From the NCBI RefSeq assembly GCF_023715605.1, contig NZ_JAMBOL010000003.1, positions 310,001 through 374,000 on the forward strand: a DNA stretch of 64,000 nt. Direction: 5' to 3'. The notes beneath the pieces were generated by a model. The model ran no database searches. It saw only the letters and a program-made list of their open reading frames with translations, and was not told the DNA's origin. Below, one piece after another: positions 54,918 through 63,664 of the stretch. Every line of letters starts with the position of its first letter. Position 1 is the stretch's first letter. A program made the translations under genes and the position numbers. This DNA comes from Halalkalibacter oceani (GTDB lineage: Bacteria; Bacillota; Bacilli; Bacillales; Bacillaceae_D).

Positions 54918-56159
54918 CTAGCTGTCTGTATAGGCGACGAACATCGAGAGGTTGCCGGTGATCGCCTCTCCCACTCTGAAAAACAAACCGGCCGGCTGCC
55001 CGTTCAGCACATGCGAGCCAATCAGCAGCTTGCCTGTATAGGGGCCGTCCCATGTCGCTACCGTCTGCTCAGGCATCGGAAAATAGTGCTGATAAATCAC
55101 TTCCTGATCCTGATAATGATCAACATCCTCATCAAGAACCGCCCCATTTTCCACAATCTGAATCCCGCCACCTTCCCGGCCCAACACCGGCTTTTTCACA
55201 TAGGAAGACATTCCGTTCGCCGTATGGAAGGTCGGTAAAAAATACGTATCGATCGCCCTCTGTTCACTGCGCGAATACCATTCGTGACGCTTTTCCCAAA
55301 TCAAGGCGAATACTGCCTTTGACTGCATCAGCAAAGCGGAAGGCGGGTTAATGATTTTTAGCTTGCTGTCAAGCAAATGGACGAGAAATTGCTCGCCTAT
55401 CAATTCCCCGGTATGGCTCTTTTCCGCGAGAAAATAGTCAAGCGGGTACAACCGGTAGAGAAATTCGATTTTTTCGCCATTCGGCGTCCGCACATCGTCT
55501 TTTTCCACAACGATCTCCTCCAGCGGGATGTATCTCGCTTTCTGTGGATAATGCTTCATCAGCAAACCGACCGTTTGCTTGTCTTCTTCATGCCAGTCGG
55601 CACAAGTAAAATAAAGCGTATCGCCGCTGCCGATCTGATAATCCTTGATCACTTGATTCCACGCTTCTGCCAGCTTTTTTGTTAGACCGGCATTCGGATT
55701 GCGCGCTCCATGCTCGCGGCAGATCACCTCCTGGGCGACAGCCGCCTCAACGAGACCGACCGGTGTATCGGTATTGGCCTCAATCACCTTTAAGCCGTCT
55801 GCCGAAGCGATGAAATCAAAGCGGCAAAAGTAGGAAAATGCCGTTTTCACCTCGGCTAACAGCAGATCCCAAACATAAACGGAAATCCCCAGCCGATGGA
55901 TCAGCGAATGATCGGCGAGAATGCGCTGATACGTTTTCGCCAAAATATCGTATACGGCGCGCGAAGCATTTTCGACTTCCTGAACGAGCGAAGCCGGCAC
56001 GCGGAGCAAAGAATCGCTCATATATTGATTGTCCTCATAGTTTTCGTACAATGTCGCCCACGTAAAGCCCTCGCTGGCGACCTTCCGCTCAAGCTCCAGC
56101 CACCTTTTCAGGTACGCTTCCTCAGAAAATGGCTCTGTTAATGATTGATAGGGTAGCAT
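54918..56159 (-). CDS. Glutathionylspermidine-synthase-like ATP-grasp ligase, paralogue 2
   Basis: 413 residues of the GSP_synth / YgiC-YjfC family. The N-terminal half is the pre-ATP-grasp part (FCRFDFIASADGLKVIEANTDTPVGLVEA); the C-terminal half is the ATP-grasp (KPVLGREGGGIQIVENG glycine-rich loop, then LLIGSHVLNGQPAGLFFRVGEAITGN). There is no amidase domain. The enzyme should ligate an amine to an activated carboxylate; Bacillaceae lack glutathione, so the true substrate is unknown. It lies 13 bases after the DUF350 gene. Confidence 0.87.
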   Translation of the reverse strand: MLPYQSLTEPFSEEAYLKRWLELERKVASEGFTWATLYENYEDNQYMSDSLLRVPASLVQEVENASRAVYDILAKTYQRILADHSLIHRLGISVYVWDLLLAEVKTAFSYFCRFDFIASADGLKVIEANTDTPVGLVEAAVAQEVICREHGARNPNAGLTKKLAEAWNQVIKDYQIGSGDTLYFTCADWHEEDKQTVGLLMKHYPQKARYIPLEEIVVEKDDVRTPNGEKIEFLYRLYPLDYFLAEKSHTGELIGEQFLVHLLDSKLKIINPPSALLMQSKAVFALIWEKRHEWYSRSEQRAIDTYFLPTFHTANGMSSYVKKPVLGREGGGIQIVENGAVLDEDVDHYQDQEVIYQHYFPMPEQTVATWDGPYTGKLLIGSHVLNGQPAGLFFRVGEAITGNLSMFVAYTDS

Positions 56160-56172
56160 CGCAAGCCTCCTT

Positions 56173-56589
56173 TTAATAGCTGATCGTCGCAGCGACGATC
56201 AGACCGACAAGGACCGATACGCCGCCGAGCAAGAGGCCGACTGCCGTGTTGCCGTTTTCAACCTCTTTCGTTACATTCGTTTTGCGCGTCAGTCCGTATT
56301 CAATGACGAGATGAAGGACAATTTGAATCACGATCGCGATAAAAGCCCAAATGATCAAATCAAGTAAATTTATCGAGTGACGAATCGCCGACTGCAGCAC
56401 GACGACGACCCCGGCCATTTTTCCGAGCAGCTTTAACGTCACGGCGATATTGCCGCTCTTTATCAGCTTTCTTTCGGAATACGGGGTGATCAGCTTGAAA
56501 ATATACGTCGCTATCGCGAATAAGGCGAGGGCGACAAGCAAATAAATGAGAAACCGATCGAGAGTATCCAAATAATAGGAAATGTTCAT
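56173..56589 (-). CDS. DUF350 (YjfL-type) membrane protein
   Basis: 138 residues, four hydrophobic segments in two homologous halves. The paired DUF350 marks are SGNIAVTLKLLGKMAGVVVVL and NGNTAVGLLLGGVSVLVGLIVAATI. In E. coli the same family (YjfL) lies next to the ATP-grasp gene yjfC. Here it is placed one base after paralogue 1 and 13 bases before paralogue 2, which argues for a joint function. Its role (channel or flippase-like) is not known. Confidence 0.87.
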   Translation of the reverse strand: MNISYYLDTLDRFLIYLLVALALFAIATYIFKLITPYSERKLIKSGNIAVTLKLLGKMAGVVVVLQSAIRHSINLLDLIIWAFIAIVIQIVLHLVIEYGLTRKTNVTKEVENGNTAVGLLLGGVSVLVGLIVAATISY

Positions 56590-56590
56590 G

Positions 56591-57817
56591 TTATACTCCT
56601 TTCACTCCACAAGGTAAGAAATAAGCCAGATTATCGGTAATTTGCGCTCCGGCTCGAATGCCGAACGCGCTTGCTTTTCCATTGACAATAAAGCTGCCAA
56701 ACAATAGATGAGCCTGCTTTTCACCTTTTTCTGTCCGGATCGTCCCGGAAGGCAGCTGACAGAAGGCTTGATACACTTTTTCATAATGCTCATAGCTCGC
56801 CGCCTGTTTTTCGCCCAAAAGCTTGCCGTGCTGCTTAATCTCGACGGTATCTCCTTCTCGACCGAAAACGGGCTTCGCCACATAGCGTTCACCTGATTCG
56901 ATAAACGGCTCCTCATCCAAATAGGTCGGTAAAAAATAACGGCTGATCGTCCGATGCTCAGCAGCCGTAAAATAAGGTGACTGCTGCTCATGCATTCCCC
57001 AGATTGCCGCCAGCACTGCCTTGCTTTGCAGCAAAAAAGCAGAAGCCGGGTTCAGCATCGCCACCTTTTTTTCCCGGACGAGGTTCATAAATTCAAGCCC
57101 GATCGGAAACCGATCATCTGCTTCGTCGTCGATCAGCGCTTCAAGTGGATATGTATGTCTGTACACAACATCAATTCGGCGCCCTGCTTGATCAAAAACG
57201 CCGACTCCTTCTACAATTTGCAGGTGATCGAGAGCGACGAAGGCGGCGTCTTTCAGCTGCGTGATTTTCAATAAATAGTTCATCGTTTCCCGATCTTCAA
57301 TATCATCCGCATGAGCGGTAAAGACAACATAAGGATGACGTTCCAAAGCGATTGACGTCATACTGTGGTAAATGCTGTTGCGGATCGCCCGCCCAAGCCG
57401 CTCCTCTTCGCCTTCATTCGGATCGGCAGCAGCAAAGGACCGGCAAACACGGCCGTTCACCTCAAACAGCTCGCGAATAAAGGTCGGCGTATCGGCGTTA
57501 AATTCCAGCAGCTTGAAGCCGTCTTTCACCTGGACAAAATCAAAGCGCCCGATCACCGTCTCATAAGGGATCGTTTTCATTTGCAGAAAGGGCACCGCTT
57601 TGACTGGAAAGCCGAGCTCATGCAAGGTCTCGACAGGAGCGTTCCGCAGCAGCGGCGCGATCTTGGCAAAAATCCGATAAGCAGCCTCGGTCGCCGTACG
57701 AATCTCTGCTACTTGTCCCGCTTCAAGCAAATAGCAATCATACAAGGCATATTCCTCGCCGTAGAGGCGGTCCCAAAAAGCGGGGATCTCCTGATAAAAC
57801 AGATCCCGGCTGCTCAT
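56591..57817 (-). CDS. Glutathionylspermidine-synthase-like ATP-grasp ligase, paralogue 1
   Basis: 408 residues of the same family as the gene at 54918: GRFDFVQVKDGFKLLEFNADTPTFIRELFEVNG in the N-terminal half and VAKPVFGREGDTVEIKQHG plus LLFGSFIVNGKASAFGIRAGAQITDN in the ATP-grasp half. The two differ widely outside the motifs, so they are old paralogues and may use different substrates or work as partners. The ATG at 57817 is taken (GGCGGG before it); a GTG at 57841 would overlap the lipoprotein gene. Confidence 0.86.
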   Translation of the reverse strand: MSSRDLFYQEIPAFWDRLYGEEYALYDCYLLEAGQVAEIRTATEAAYRIFAKIAPLLRNAPVETLHELGFPVKAVPFLQMKTIPYETVIGRFDFVQVKDGFKLLEFNADTPTFIRELFEVNGRVCRSFAAADPNEGEEERLGRAIRNSIYHSMTSIALERHPYVVFTAHADDIEDRETMNYLLKITQLKDAAFVALDHLQIVEGVGVFDQAGRRIDVVYRHTYPLEALIDDEADDRFPIGLEFMNLVREKKVAMLNPASAFLLQSKAVLAAIWGMHEQQSPYFTAAEHRTISRYFLPTYLDEEPFIESGERYVAKPVFGREGDTVEIKQHGKLLGEKQAASYEHYEKVYQAFCQLPSGTIRTEKGEKQAHLLFGSFIVNGKASAFGIRAGAQITDNLAYFLPCGVKGV

Positions 57818-57821
57818 GTGC

Positions 57822-58286
57822 TTACCCGCCAAAGGAACCACCGCTTCCCATTCCGGAGCGTGGATTCGTTGCCCGGTTTGGCGTTCTCTGCTGATCGTTG
57901 TCCTGCCTTGGCGGCTGGGTCACATTTTGATCCGGACGGTTCGGCGCCGGCTGTCTCACCTGCCCCGAGCCACCGCCCATTGCTCGTCCGGCCATAAAAG
58001 CAGCGATCGTCGGGAACCACATTCCTCCGTAATAATAATGGCCATAGTTCTCGTTGCCTTCTTCGGCGCATTGATAGCCTTGCGCTTCTTCATCCCACGT
58101 CCATGTCTGGCAATCAGCTTCTTCCGGTGATGGCAGCGCCGCCGGATCAGGCTCAACCTCCTCGGTTTCCGGAGCAACAGAAAAGAACTCCTCCTGAATC
58201 CCCTGCGAGCAGCCTGTCACGCCTAAAAGTGCGACGCTGGACCCGACCAGTCCTTTCAACAGCCGGTCTGTTTTCGGCTTTTTCAT
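57822..58286 (-). CDS. Lipoprotein (YgiB/YjfM-like) with Gly-rich C-terminus
   Basis: 154 residues. The lipobox GVTGC gives a lipidated cysteine at about 26. An acidic linker, a compact Cys/Trp/Tyr segment (CQTWTWDEEAQGYQCAEE then HYYYGGMW) and a Pro/Asn/Gln-rich tail follow, ending GMGSGGSFGG. The E. coli ygiBC and yjfLMC loci pair a DUF1190 lipoprotein with a GSP-synthase-like enzyme, and this gene has that place and appearance. It heads the four-gene operon, four bases before paralogue 1. Confidence 0.8.
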   Translation of the reverse strand: MKKPKTDRLLKGLVGSSVALLGVTGCSQGIQEEFFSVAPETEEVEPDPAALPSPEEADCQTWTWDEEAQGYQCAEEGNENYGHYYYGGMWFPTIAAFMAGRAMGGGSGQVRQPAPNRPDQNVTQPPRQDNDQQRTPNRATNPRSGMGSGGSFGG

Positions 58287-58441
58287 CCTTCACACCCCCC
58301 TCGTTCTTTCTACGCATTGCTTTTTTACATGGTTTCACTTTGTTTTGATTGTACCAATAGTATGACAATCGATTGAAGCTTTTTATCCCTTTTTCTTTTC
58401 TGCTAACAAAATTGCACCGTAGCCTTTATAAATTATTTAAC

Positions 58442-58485
58442 AAAAAAAGAGCATCCGCAATGTCTCTTGCGTTCTGCCCTCTTTC
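58442..58485 (-). terminator. Terminator after the FAD-linked dehydrogenase
   Basis: On the minus strand AAGAG.GCA..ACGCAA pairs with TTGCGG.TGCTCTT, with a few mismatches, followed by seven T. It lies just after the dehydrogenase stop at 58489. Confidence 0.8.
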
Positions 58486-58488
58486 TTA

Positions 58489-59853
58489 TCAATCGATAAA
58501 AATCTTCCCCGGATTCATGATCCCATTTGGATCAAGCGCTGTCTTGATCGCCTTCATCACCTCGAAAGCGGCGCCGTGTTCCTGACGCTGATAGATCGCT
58601 TTTCCGACGCCGACGCCGTGTTCGCCCGTACATGTACCGCCACGGGCCAGCGCATAATGAACGATATGCTCGTTGAGTCGTTTTGCCCGCGCCACTTCCT
58701 CTTCATCCTTCATATCAATCATGAACAACGCGTGATAATTTCCGTCACCGACATGACCCAAGACAGCACCATCAAGACCTTCTTTCTCAATCGCGGCACG
58801 AGTATCCTGAATCGCCCCGGCCAGCTCGGTTAACGGCACGCTAACATCGGTCACCATCATTTTGCGGCCGGGAGAGCCGTGGATAAAGGCATAGGCCAAA
58901 TTATGGCGCACCTCCCACAGCTGCGCCTGAGCTTTCGTATCGAGTTCAAATTGCAGCTCCTCACAGCCAAAATCGTTCACTATTTCCTGGGCGAAGGCGA
59001 CATCTTGTTTCAACCCGGCTTCATTGCCGTGAAATTCAAGAAAAAGCGTTGGCCGCTCAGCGTAATGCAGCTCGTTGATTTTATTTACCTGTTGAATCGA
59101 GCGGGCATCGACCAGCTCCATTCTGGCGATTGAGATTCCCGATGTCCGGATCATCGTCACGGCGTCCACAGCAGCTTGAACTGTCGGAAACGTCGCCCGG
59201 CCTGCCATGATCGCTTCTGGAATGCCATACACTTGCAAGGTCAACTCAGTGATCACTCCAAGTGTTCCTTCAGAGCCGACGATCAATCCATTTAAATGGA
59301 GGCCGGAGGATGATTTAGCGGCCATCCCCCCGGTATGAATGACCTTACCGTCAGGCAAAACGACCTCCAGATCCTTCACCTGATCCCGCATAATGCCGTA
59401 TTTGACTGAGGTCGTGCCGCTCGCGTTTGTCGCCGCCATCCCTCCAAGTGTGGCGTCAGCTCCGGGATCGACCGAGAAAAACAAGCCATGCTTTTTCAAT
59501 TCTTTATTAAGCTGCGTCCGCGTCAGTCCCGGCTGTACTTTGACGAGAAAATCCTGAGGCCTGACATCCAGTACCTTGTTCATCAGCGAAAGGTCGAGTG
59601 AAATCCCACCTTGATACGGAATGACATGCCCTTCGAGGCTTGTGCCAAGTCCGAACGGAATGAGCGGAATGCGCCGTTCATTCGCAAAGGCGACGACTTT
59701 TTGCACGTCCTCTGTGGAAGCGGGAAAGACAACAGCGTCGGGCAGACTGAGCGGATGATAGCCTTCGTCACGTCCGTGCTGCTCAAGCGTCGTCTCATTG
59801 GTCGAAACCTGCTTCGGTGTAAGGAGTTGCTGCAATTCTTCGATATAACTCAT
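58489..59853 (-). CDS. FAD-linked D-lactate/glycolate-type dehydrogenase (GlcD family)
   Basis: 454 residues of the vanillyl-alcohol-oxidase flavin family. FAD-binding domain marks are RIPLIPFGLGTSLEGHVIP and DPGADATLGGMAATNASGTTSVKYG; the C-terminal cap has GHVGDGNYHALFMIDMKD and the final GTCTGEHGVGVGK..LDPNGIMNPGK. It oxidises D-2-hydroxy acids and passes electrons to the respiratory chain. Start taken at the ATG 59853; an ATG seven codons upstream has no better ribosome site. No iron-sulfur partner (GlcF/LutA) is adjacent. Confidence 0.88.
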   Translation of the reverse strand: MSYIEELQQLLTPKQVSTNETTLEQHGRDEGYHPLSLPDAVVFPASTEDVQKVVAFANERRIPLIPFGLGTSLEGHVIPYQGGISLDLSLMNKVLDVRPQDFLVKVQPGLTRTQLNKELKKHGLFFSVDPGADATLGGMAATNASGTTSVKYGIMRDQVKDLEVVLPDGKVIHTGGMAAKSSSGLHLNGLIVGSEGTLGVITELTLQVYGIPEAIMAGRATFPTVQAAVDAVTMIRTSGISIARMELVDARSIQQVNKINELHYAERPTLFLEFHGNEAGLKQDVAFAQEIVNDFGCEELQFELDTKAQAQLWEVRHNLAYAFIHGSPGRKMMVTDVSVPLTELAGAIQDTRAAIEKEGLDGAVLGHVGDGNYHALFMIDMKDEEEVARAKRLNEHIVHYALARGGTCTGEHGVGVGKAIYQRQEHGAAFEVMKAIKTALDPNGIMNPGKIFID

Positions 59854-59932
59854 GGATAAATCAGCCCCCGTCATCGTTTGATTATTCAGTTAATAAAGAA
59901 TGGAACAAAAGGTCGTTTTTCTACCTTTTGCC

Positions 59933-60004
59933 GAGCCGTTACAACGGTATTCGTTCTCCATGAAAGCGTGGGTCTTTCATGGAGAACGTAAGCGCGGTGC
60001 GAAG
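59933..60004. repeat. Palindromic intergenic element, copy B
   Basis: Contains a perfect 14-bp stem, GTTCTCCATGAAAG (59953-59966) with CTTTCATGGAGAAC (59974-59987), loop CGTGGGT. Its borders GAGCCGTTAC and GTAAGCGCGGTGCGAAG match those of the element at 15507-15588. The stem may also act as a terminator for the amidase gene, but no U-run follows. Confidence 0.55.
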
Positions 60005-60112
60005 TGCCTTTCTGGAATCTTCCCGCAAATTTAATCTCTTTTCTGCAAATCAGCCTGCGAGACAGTCCTGCTTTTCCCTGTCCTGTATCGTTCAGAGGGC
60101 ACTGCCGCTTAC

Positions 60113-61549
60113 TTAGTTTGATTGCTTCTGCCCAATTTGCCATTTGGCCGGCTGAAGAGCGAGTCCCTGCTCTAACGCGTAGCCGATTTGATACAGCAAC
60201 GCCTCATCCAGAGGACGGCCGATCAGCTGCGCTCCGATCGGCAGCCCGTTGTCAGCTCGGCTTGACGGTAGCGATAAACTTGGAAGGCCGGTAAAATTCG
60301 TCGGTGCGGTCAGCTTCATAATCGACCAGCGGATGTGCTGCTTTTGATAGGACTCGATATCAACATGGCGCCCATTAATTTCAGGAGCTAAAATCGGAAC
60401 CGTCGGTGTAAGCAGTACATCTACCTGCTGTAAAGCCGCGGCGAACTCTTCTTTCGCCTGCTGACGTATTTGCAGCGCTTCAGCGTATTCAAAGCCTTTC
60501 GTCTCCAACCCGGTCAAAAGCCGCTCTTTGACCTCATCATCCCACTCGTCGGGATGGGCTGCCAGCCGCTCGCGGTGAACTGCATAGGCATCCGAACGGA
60601 GAATCACTTTATGCGCTTCTGCGAACTGCTCAATATGCGGCACGTGCACCTCTTCGATCACCGCTCCGCTTTCACGCAGGACGGCAATGCTTCGTTCCAT
60701 GCTTTCCCTCACTTCCGGATGCAAATCCGTATAGTAAAAGCTTGATGGAAGGCCGACTTTTATTCCTTTGATGCTTGCTCCGATCTTTTTTGACACATTC
60801 TCTTCTTCGACAGCGAGGCTGTAAGGATCGCACCGGTCGTAGCCCGTAAGCACCTGCAACAGCAGCGCATTATCTGTCACCGTCCGCGTCATCGGCCCGA
60901 CATGATCGAGCGTCCAGGAAAGCGGGAACACCCCGTGCTTGCTCACTCGGCCAAAGGTCGGCTTCATCCCGACAATCCCGCAAAAAGCCGCTGGCACACG
61001 AATCGAGCCACCCGTATCGGTCCCCAAAGCGCCAAAGCACATGCACGCAGAGACGGCGGCGGCCGAACCGCTGCTTGATCCGCCTGTCATTTTCGTCAGA
61101 TCGTACGGATTCTTAACCGGACCCGCATGAGAGCGGTCGCCTGTAGGACCGTACGCGAATTGATGCGTGTTCAGCTTGCCTATGATAATCGCTCCGGCCT
61201 CTTGCAGCCTCTCGACGACTGACGCATCAATAGATGGCACGTAGTCAGCAAAGAGCGGCGAACCCATCGTTGTTTTCATATCCTTTGTGTAAATCAAATC
61301 CTTAAGCCCGATTGCAACCCCATGCAAGGGGCCTTTATAGCGGCCGGCCTGTATTTCCTGCTCCGCCTCTGCCGCCTCGCTCATCACCCGCTCCTGATCA
61401 ATCGTAATAAAAGCATTAATCTCCGGGTCGACCTCCTCAATCCGCAAAAGCAGCTGCTTCGTCACTTCCACCGGCGAGAGCTTTTTTTGCTGGAAATGCG
61501 CTGCAACCTCTGCCAGGCTTAATGTCAGCATCTCTTCCTGTCCCTTCAT
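60113..61549 (-). CDS. Amidase (amidase-signature family, GatA-like)
   Basis: 478 residues with the full amidase signature: catalytic K83 (GLKDLIY), GGSSSGSAA with the cis-Ser near 158, and nucleophile S182 in GTDTGGSIRVP. Such enzymes hydrolyse aliphatic or aryl amides, or form the glutamine amidase part of GatCAB; no gatB/gatC is adjacent, so a catabolic amidase is more likely. The ATG at 61549 follows GGAG by six bases and is preferred over the frame start at 61567. It lies 20 bases after the tartrate/malate dehydrogenase, in one operon with it. Confidence 0.9.
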   Translation of the reverse strand: MKGQEEMLTLSLAEVAAHFQQKKLSPVEVTKQLLLRIEEVDPEINAFITIDQERVMSEAAEAEQEIQAGRYKGPLHGVAIGLKDLIYTKDMKTTMGSPLFADYVPSIDASVVERLQEAGAIIIGKLNTHQFAYGPTGDRSHAGPVKNPYDLTKMTGGSSSGSAAAVSACMCFGALGTDTGGSIRVPAAFCGIVGMKPTFGRVSKHGVFPLSWTLDHVGPMTRTVTDNALLLQVLTGYDRCDPYSLAVEEENVSKKIGASIKGIKVGLPSSFYYTDLHPEVRESMERSIAVLRESGAVIEEVHVPHIEQFAEAHKVILRSDAYAVHRERLAAHPDEWDDEVKERLLTGLETKGFEYAEALQIRQQAKEEFAAALQQVDVLLTPTVPILAPEINGRHVDIESYQKQHIRWSIMKLTAPTNFTGLPSLSLPSSRADNGLPIGAQLIGRPLDEALLYQIGYALEQGLALQPAKWQIGQKQSN

Positions 61550-61569
61550 CCGCGTCTCCTCCACCATTT

Positions 61570-62625
61570 CTACTTTTTCAGCTGCTCACAAATCGCAGCC
61601 GTCACTTCTTCCGTCGTTGCGCTTCCGCCGATATCAGGCGTCTTCACCCCGTTTTTCGTTACTTCTTCGACCGCCGACAATATCCCGGCGCCAAGCTCGG
61701 TCTCCCCTAAATGGTCAAGCATCATTTTCGCCGTCCAAATTTGCCCGATCGGGTTGGCGATATGCTTGCCGACAATATCCGGTGCTGAACCGTGGACAGG
61801 CTCAAACATCGATGGAAACTCACCGCTTAAGTTGATATTGGCTGCCGGGGCAATACCGATGCTGCCCATGACCGCTCCGCCGATATCGGTTAAAATATCG
61901 CCGAACAAGTTGCTCGCCACGACGACATCAAACGCTTCCGGCTTCGTCACAAAGAAGGCGGCGAGCGCATCGATATGCGTGCTCTCGGCTTCAATCTCCG
62001 GATAATCAGCCTTCACATCGGCAAATACTTCATCCCAGAACGGCATCGTATGGACAATTCCGTTTGACTTCGTCGCGCTCGTCACATGACCCTTGCGCCC
62101 TTTAGCCAGCTCAAACCCGTAGCGCAGCGCATTTTCAACCCCCGGTCTCGTGAAAATCGAGTTTTGGATCGCGATTTGCGAGGACCCTTGGTGAATCCGG
62201 CCGCCGACTTCACTGTATTCCCCTTCACTATTTTCACGGACGACAATGAAATCAAACTGTTTCGGATCAGCTAACGGCGAGCGCAGCCCTTCAAAATATT
62301 TCGCAGGCCGAATGTTGATCGATTGCTGAAAGCCGCGGCGGATGTTAATTAACAGCCCCCAGAGGGAAACATGATCTGGAACGAGCTGCGGATTCCCGAC
62401 CGCTCCAAGGAGAATCGCATCAAACTTCTTTAATTGCTCCAGCCCATCTTCAGGCATCATCTCGCCATGCTCCAAATAATATTCGCAGCTCCAGGGGAAC
62501 TCCGTATAATCAAAGGCAATGCCGCCATGGGCGGAGGCCGCTGTATCAAGCACATTAAGCGCGGCAGGCACAACCTCTCTTCCGATTCCATCCCCCGGTA
62601 TTACAGCAATTGAAAACCTTTTCAT
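61570..62625 (-). CDS. Tartrate / D-malate dehydrogenase (isopropylmalate dehydrogenase family)
   Basis: 351 residues of the beta-decarboxylating dehydrogenase family: AVIPGDGIGREVVPAAL at the N-terminus, RENSEGEYSEVGGR with substrate-binding residues, the Lys of ATKSNGIVH, SNLFGDILTDIGGAVMGSIG and FEPVHGSAPDIVGK. The length and the SLWGLLINIRRGFQQSINIRP region are of the TtuC/DmlA/YcsA type, not LeuB. It converts D-malate to pyruvate and CO2, or oxidises tartrate, with NAD. The frame opens far upstream, but the ATG at 62625 has AGGAG. Confidence 0.9.
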   Translation of the reverse strand: MKRFSIAVIPGDGIGREVVPAALNVLDTAASAHGGIAFDYTEFPWSCEYYLEHGEMMPEDGLEQLKKFDAILLGAVGNPQLVPDHVSLWGLLINIRRGFQQSINIRPAKYFEGLRSPLADPKQFDFIVVRENSEGEYSEVGGRIHQGSSQIAIQNSIFTRPGVENALRYGFELAKGRKGHVTSATKSNGIVHTMPFWDEVFADVKADYPEIEAESTHIDALAAFFVTKPEAFDVVVASNLFGDILTDIGGAVMGSIGIAPAANINLSGEFPSMFEPVHGSAPDIVGKHIANPIGQIWTAKMMLDHLGETELGAGILSAVEEVTKNGVKTPDIGGSATTEEVTAAICEQLKK

Positions 62626-62750
62626 AAATGCACACTCCTCTAGTATTCTATTATTTTTATTTATGTACAATGACCGCCTGAGACGAGTCAATTTTACCGA
62701 GCTTCCCCCTGCACGGTTGCAGGGGAGAGTGCTCAACCAAGAAAGACGTC

Positions 62751-63446
62751 TTACTGCTGCTTTGACTGCTTGCCCCGTTTCACGAAACGGTAAGCGAGAT
62801 AAGCAATATAAATCGGCGTTGCGATGTAAATCAAATAAGGAAACGAGCTGTACGTTCCTCGATAAATGATAAAGAGAAGACAGCCTAGAAAAAGAGTCAC
62901 AATCGTTCCGTATTTCGGCAAAGGAACTTCCTTCAGGCTTGGAATTCTCAGCTTGCTGATCATCAAAAAGCAAAGCGCGGTAAAGATCACCGTCGTAATA
63001 ATTTGCGGGATATGATTACCGAATAACGTCAGCAACGCTAAAATTCCGCCCGCAGCCGTAATCGGTACACCGATAAAATAGCTGGTTGACTGCTTAGGAG
63101 AACCGATATTAAAACGCGCAAGCCGATACGCCCCAAACAACGGAAACAAGCCGGCGACAGCCAGTCCTAAAAGGCCAAATTGATAAAAGTAGGTATAATA
63201 CATTAAAAACGATGGCGCCACACCGAACGTAACAACATCGGCCAATGAATCCAATTCCTTTCCAAGCTGACTGTCCGCCTTCAGCATTCTTGCCAAACGC
63301 CCATCCATACTGTCCAGCATCATTCCGATTAAAATTAAAATCGCCGCATTGTTAAATTGACCGTTTGCGGCAAAACCGATCGAGAGAAATCCACAATAAA
63401 GATTCCCCTGGGTAAACATATTTGGAATGCTTTTTGTCCAACGCAT
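62751..63446 (-). CDS. pssA: CDP-diacylglycerol--serine O-phosphatidyltransferase
   Basis: 231-residue membrane enzyme. The CDP-alcohol phosphotransferase motif DGx2ARx8Gx3Dx3D is complete, from D48 to D70 (DGRLAR...LGKELDSLAD), after NMFTQGNLYCGFLSIGFAA, and five to six further hydrophobic segments follow. It makes phosphatidylserine, the precursor of phosphatidylethanolamine. In B. subtilis pssA lies with ybfM and psd; here no psd is in the window, and a DUF2062 gene diverges from it. Confidence 0.93.
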   Translation of the reverse strand: MRWTKSIPNMFTQGNLYCGFLSIGFAANGQFNNAAILILIGMMLDSMDGRLARMLKADSQLGKELDSLADVVTFGVAPSFLMYYTYFYQFGLLGLAVAGLFPLFGAYRLARFNIGSPKQSTSYFIGVPITAAGGILALLTLFGNHIPQIITTVIFTALCFLMISKLRIPSLKEVPLPKYGTIVTLFLGCLLFIIYRGTYSSFPYLIYIATPIYIAYLAYRFVKRGKQSKQQ

Positions 63447-63615
63447 ATTCTATCTCACTTTCCAACATCAATTTCATCGCCCATAGAGACATCCTTTATC
63501 TCTCTAGTATAGCATGGGGATTTAGCCTTTACTATGGATGAAAACAATTACAGGTTGATTCAAGTACAAATTGCTAGACCAGCAATGGCTTTGCGCTGAA
63601 TTCAAAAAAGAAAAA

Positions 63616-63644
63616 TTGTAAAAATGTCAAAAAACGATTATGAT
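63616..63644 (+). promoter_or_regulatory. Sigma-A promoter before the DUF2062 gene
   Basis: TTGTAA (63616-63621) and TATGAT (63639-63644) with a 17-base spacer, about 20 bases before the predicted start. The short leader leaves little room for a Shine-Dalgarno. Confidence 0.5.
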
Positions 63645-63664
63645 CAGATAAGAACAAATTGATT

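Noticed and set aside
61570-62973. A 467-residue form of the tartrate/malate dehydrogenase
   Set aside because: The added N-terminus overlaps the pssA end in another frame and has no family similarity; the ATG at 62625 starts at the conserved AVIPGDGIG region with a ribosome site.
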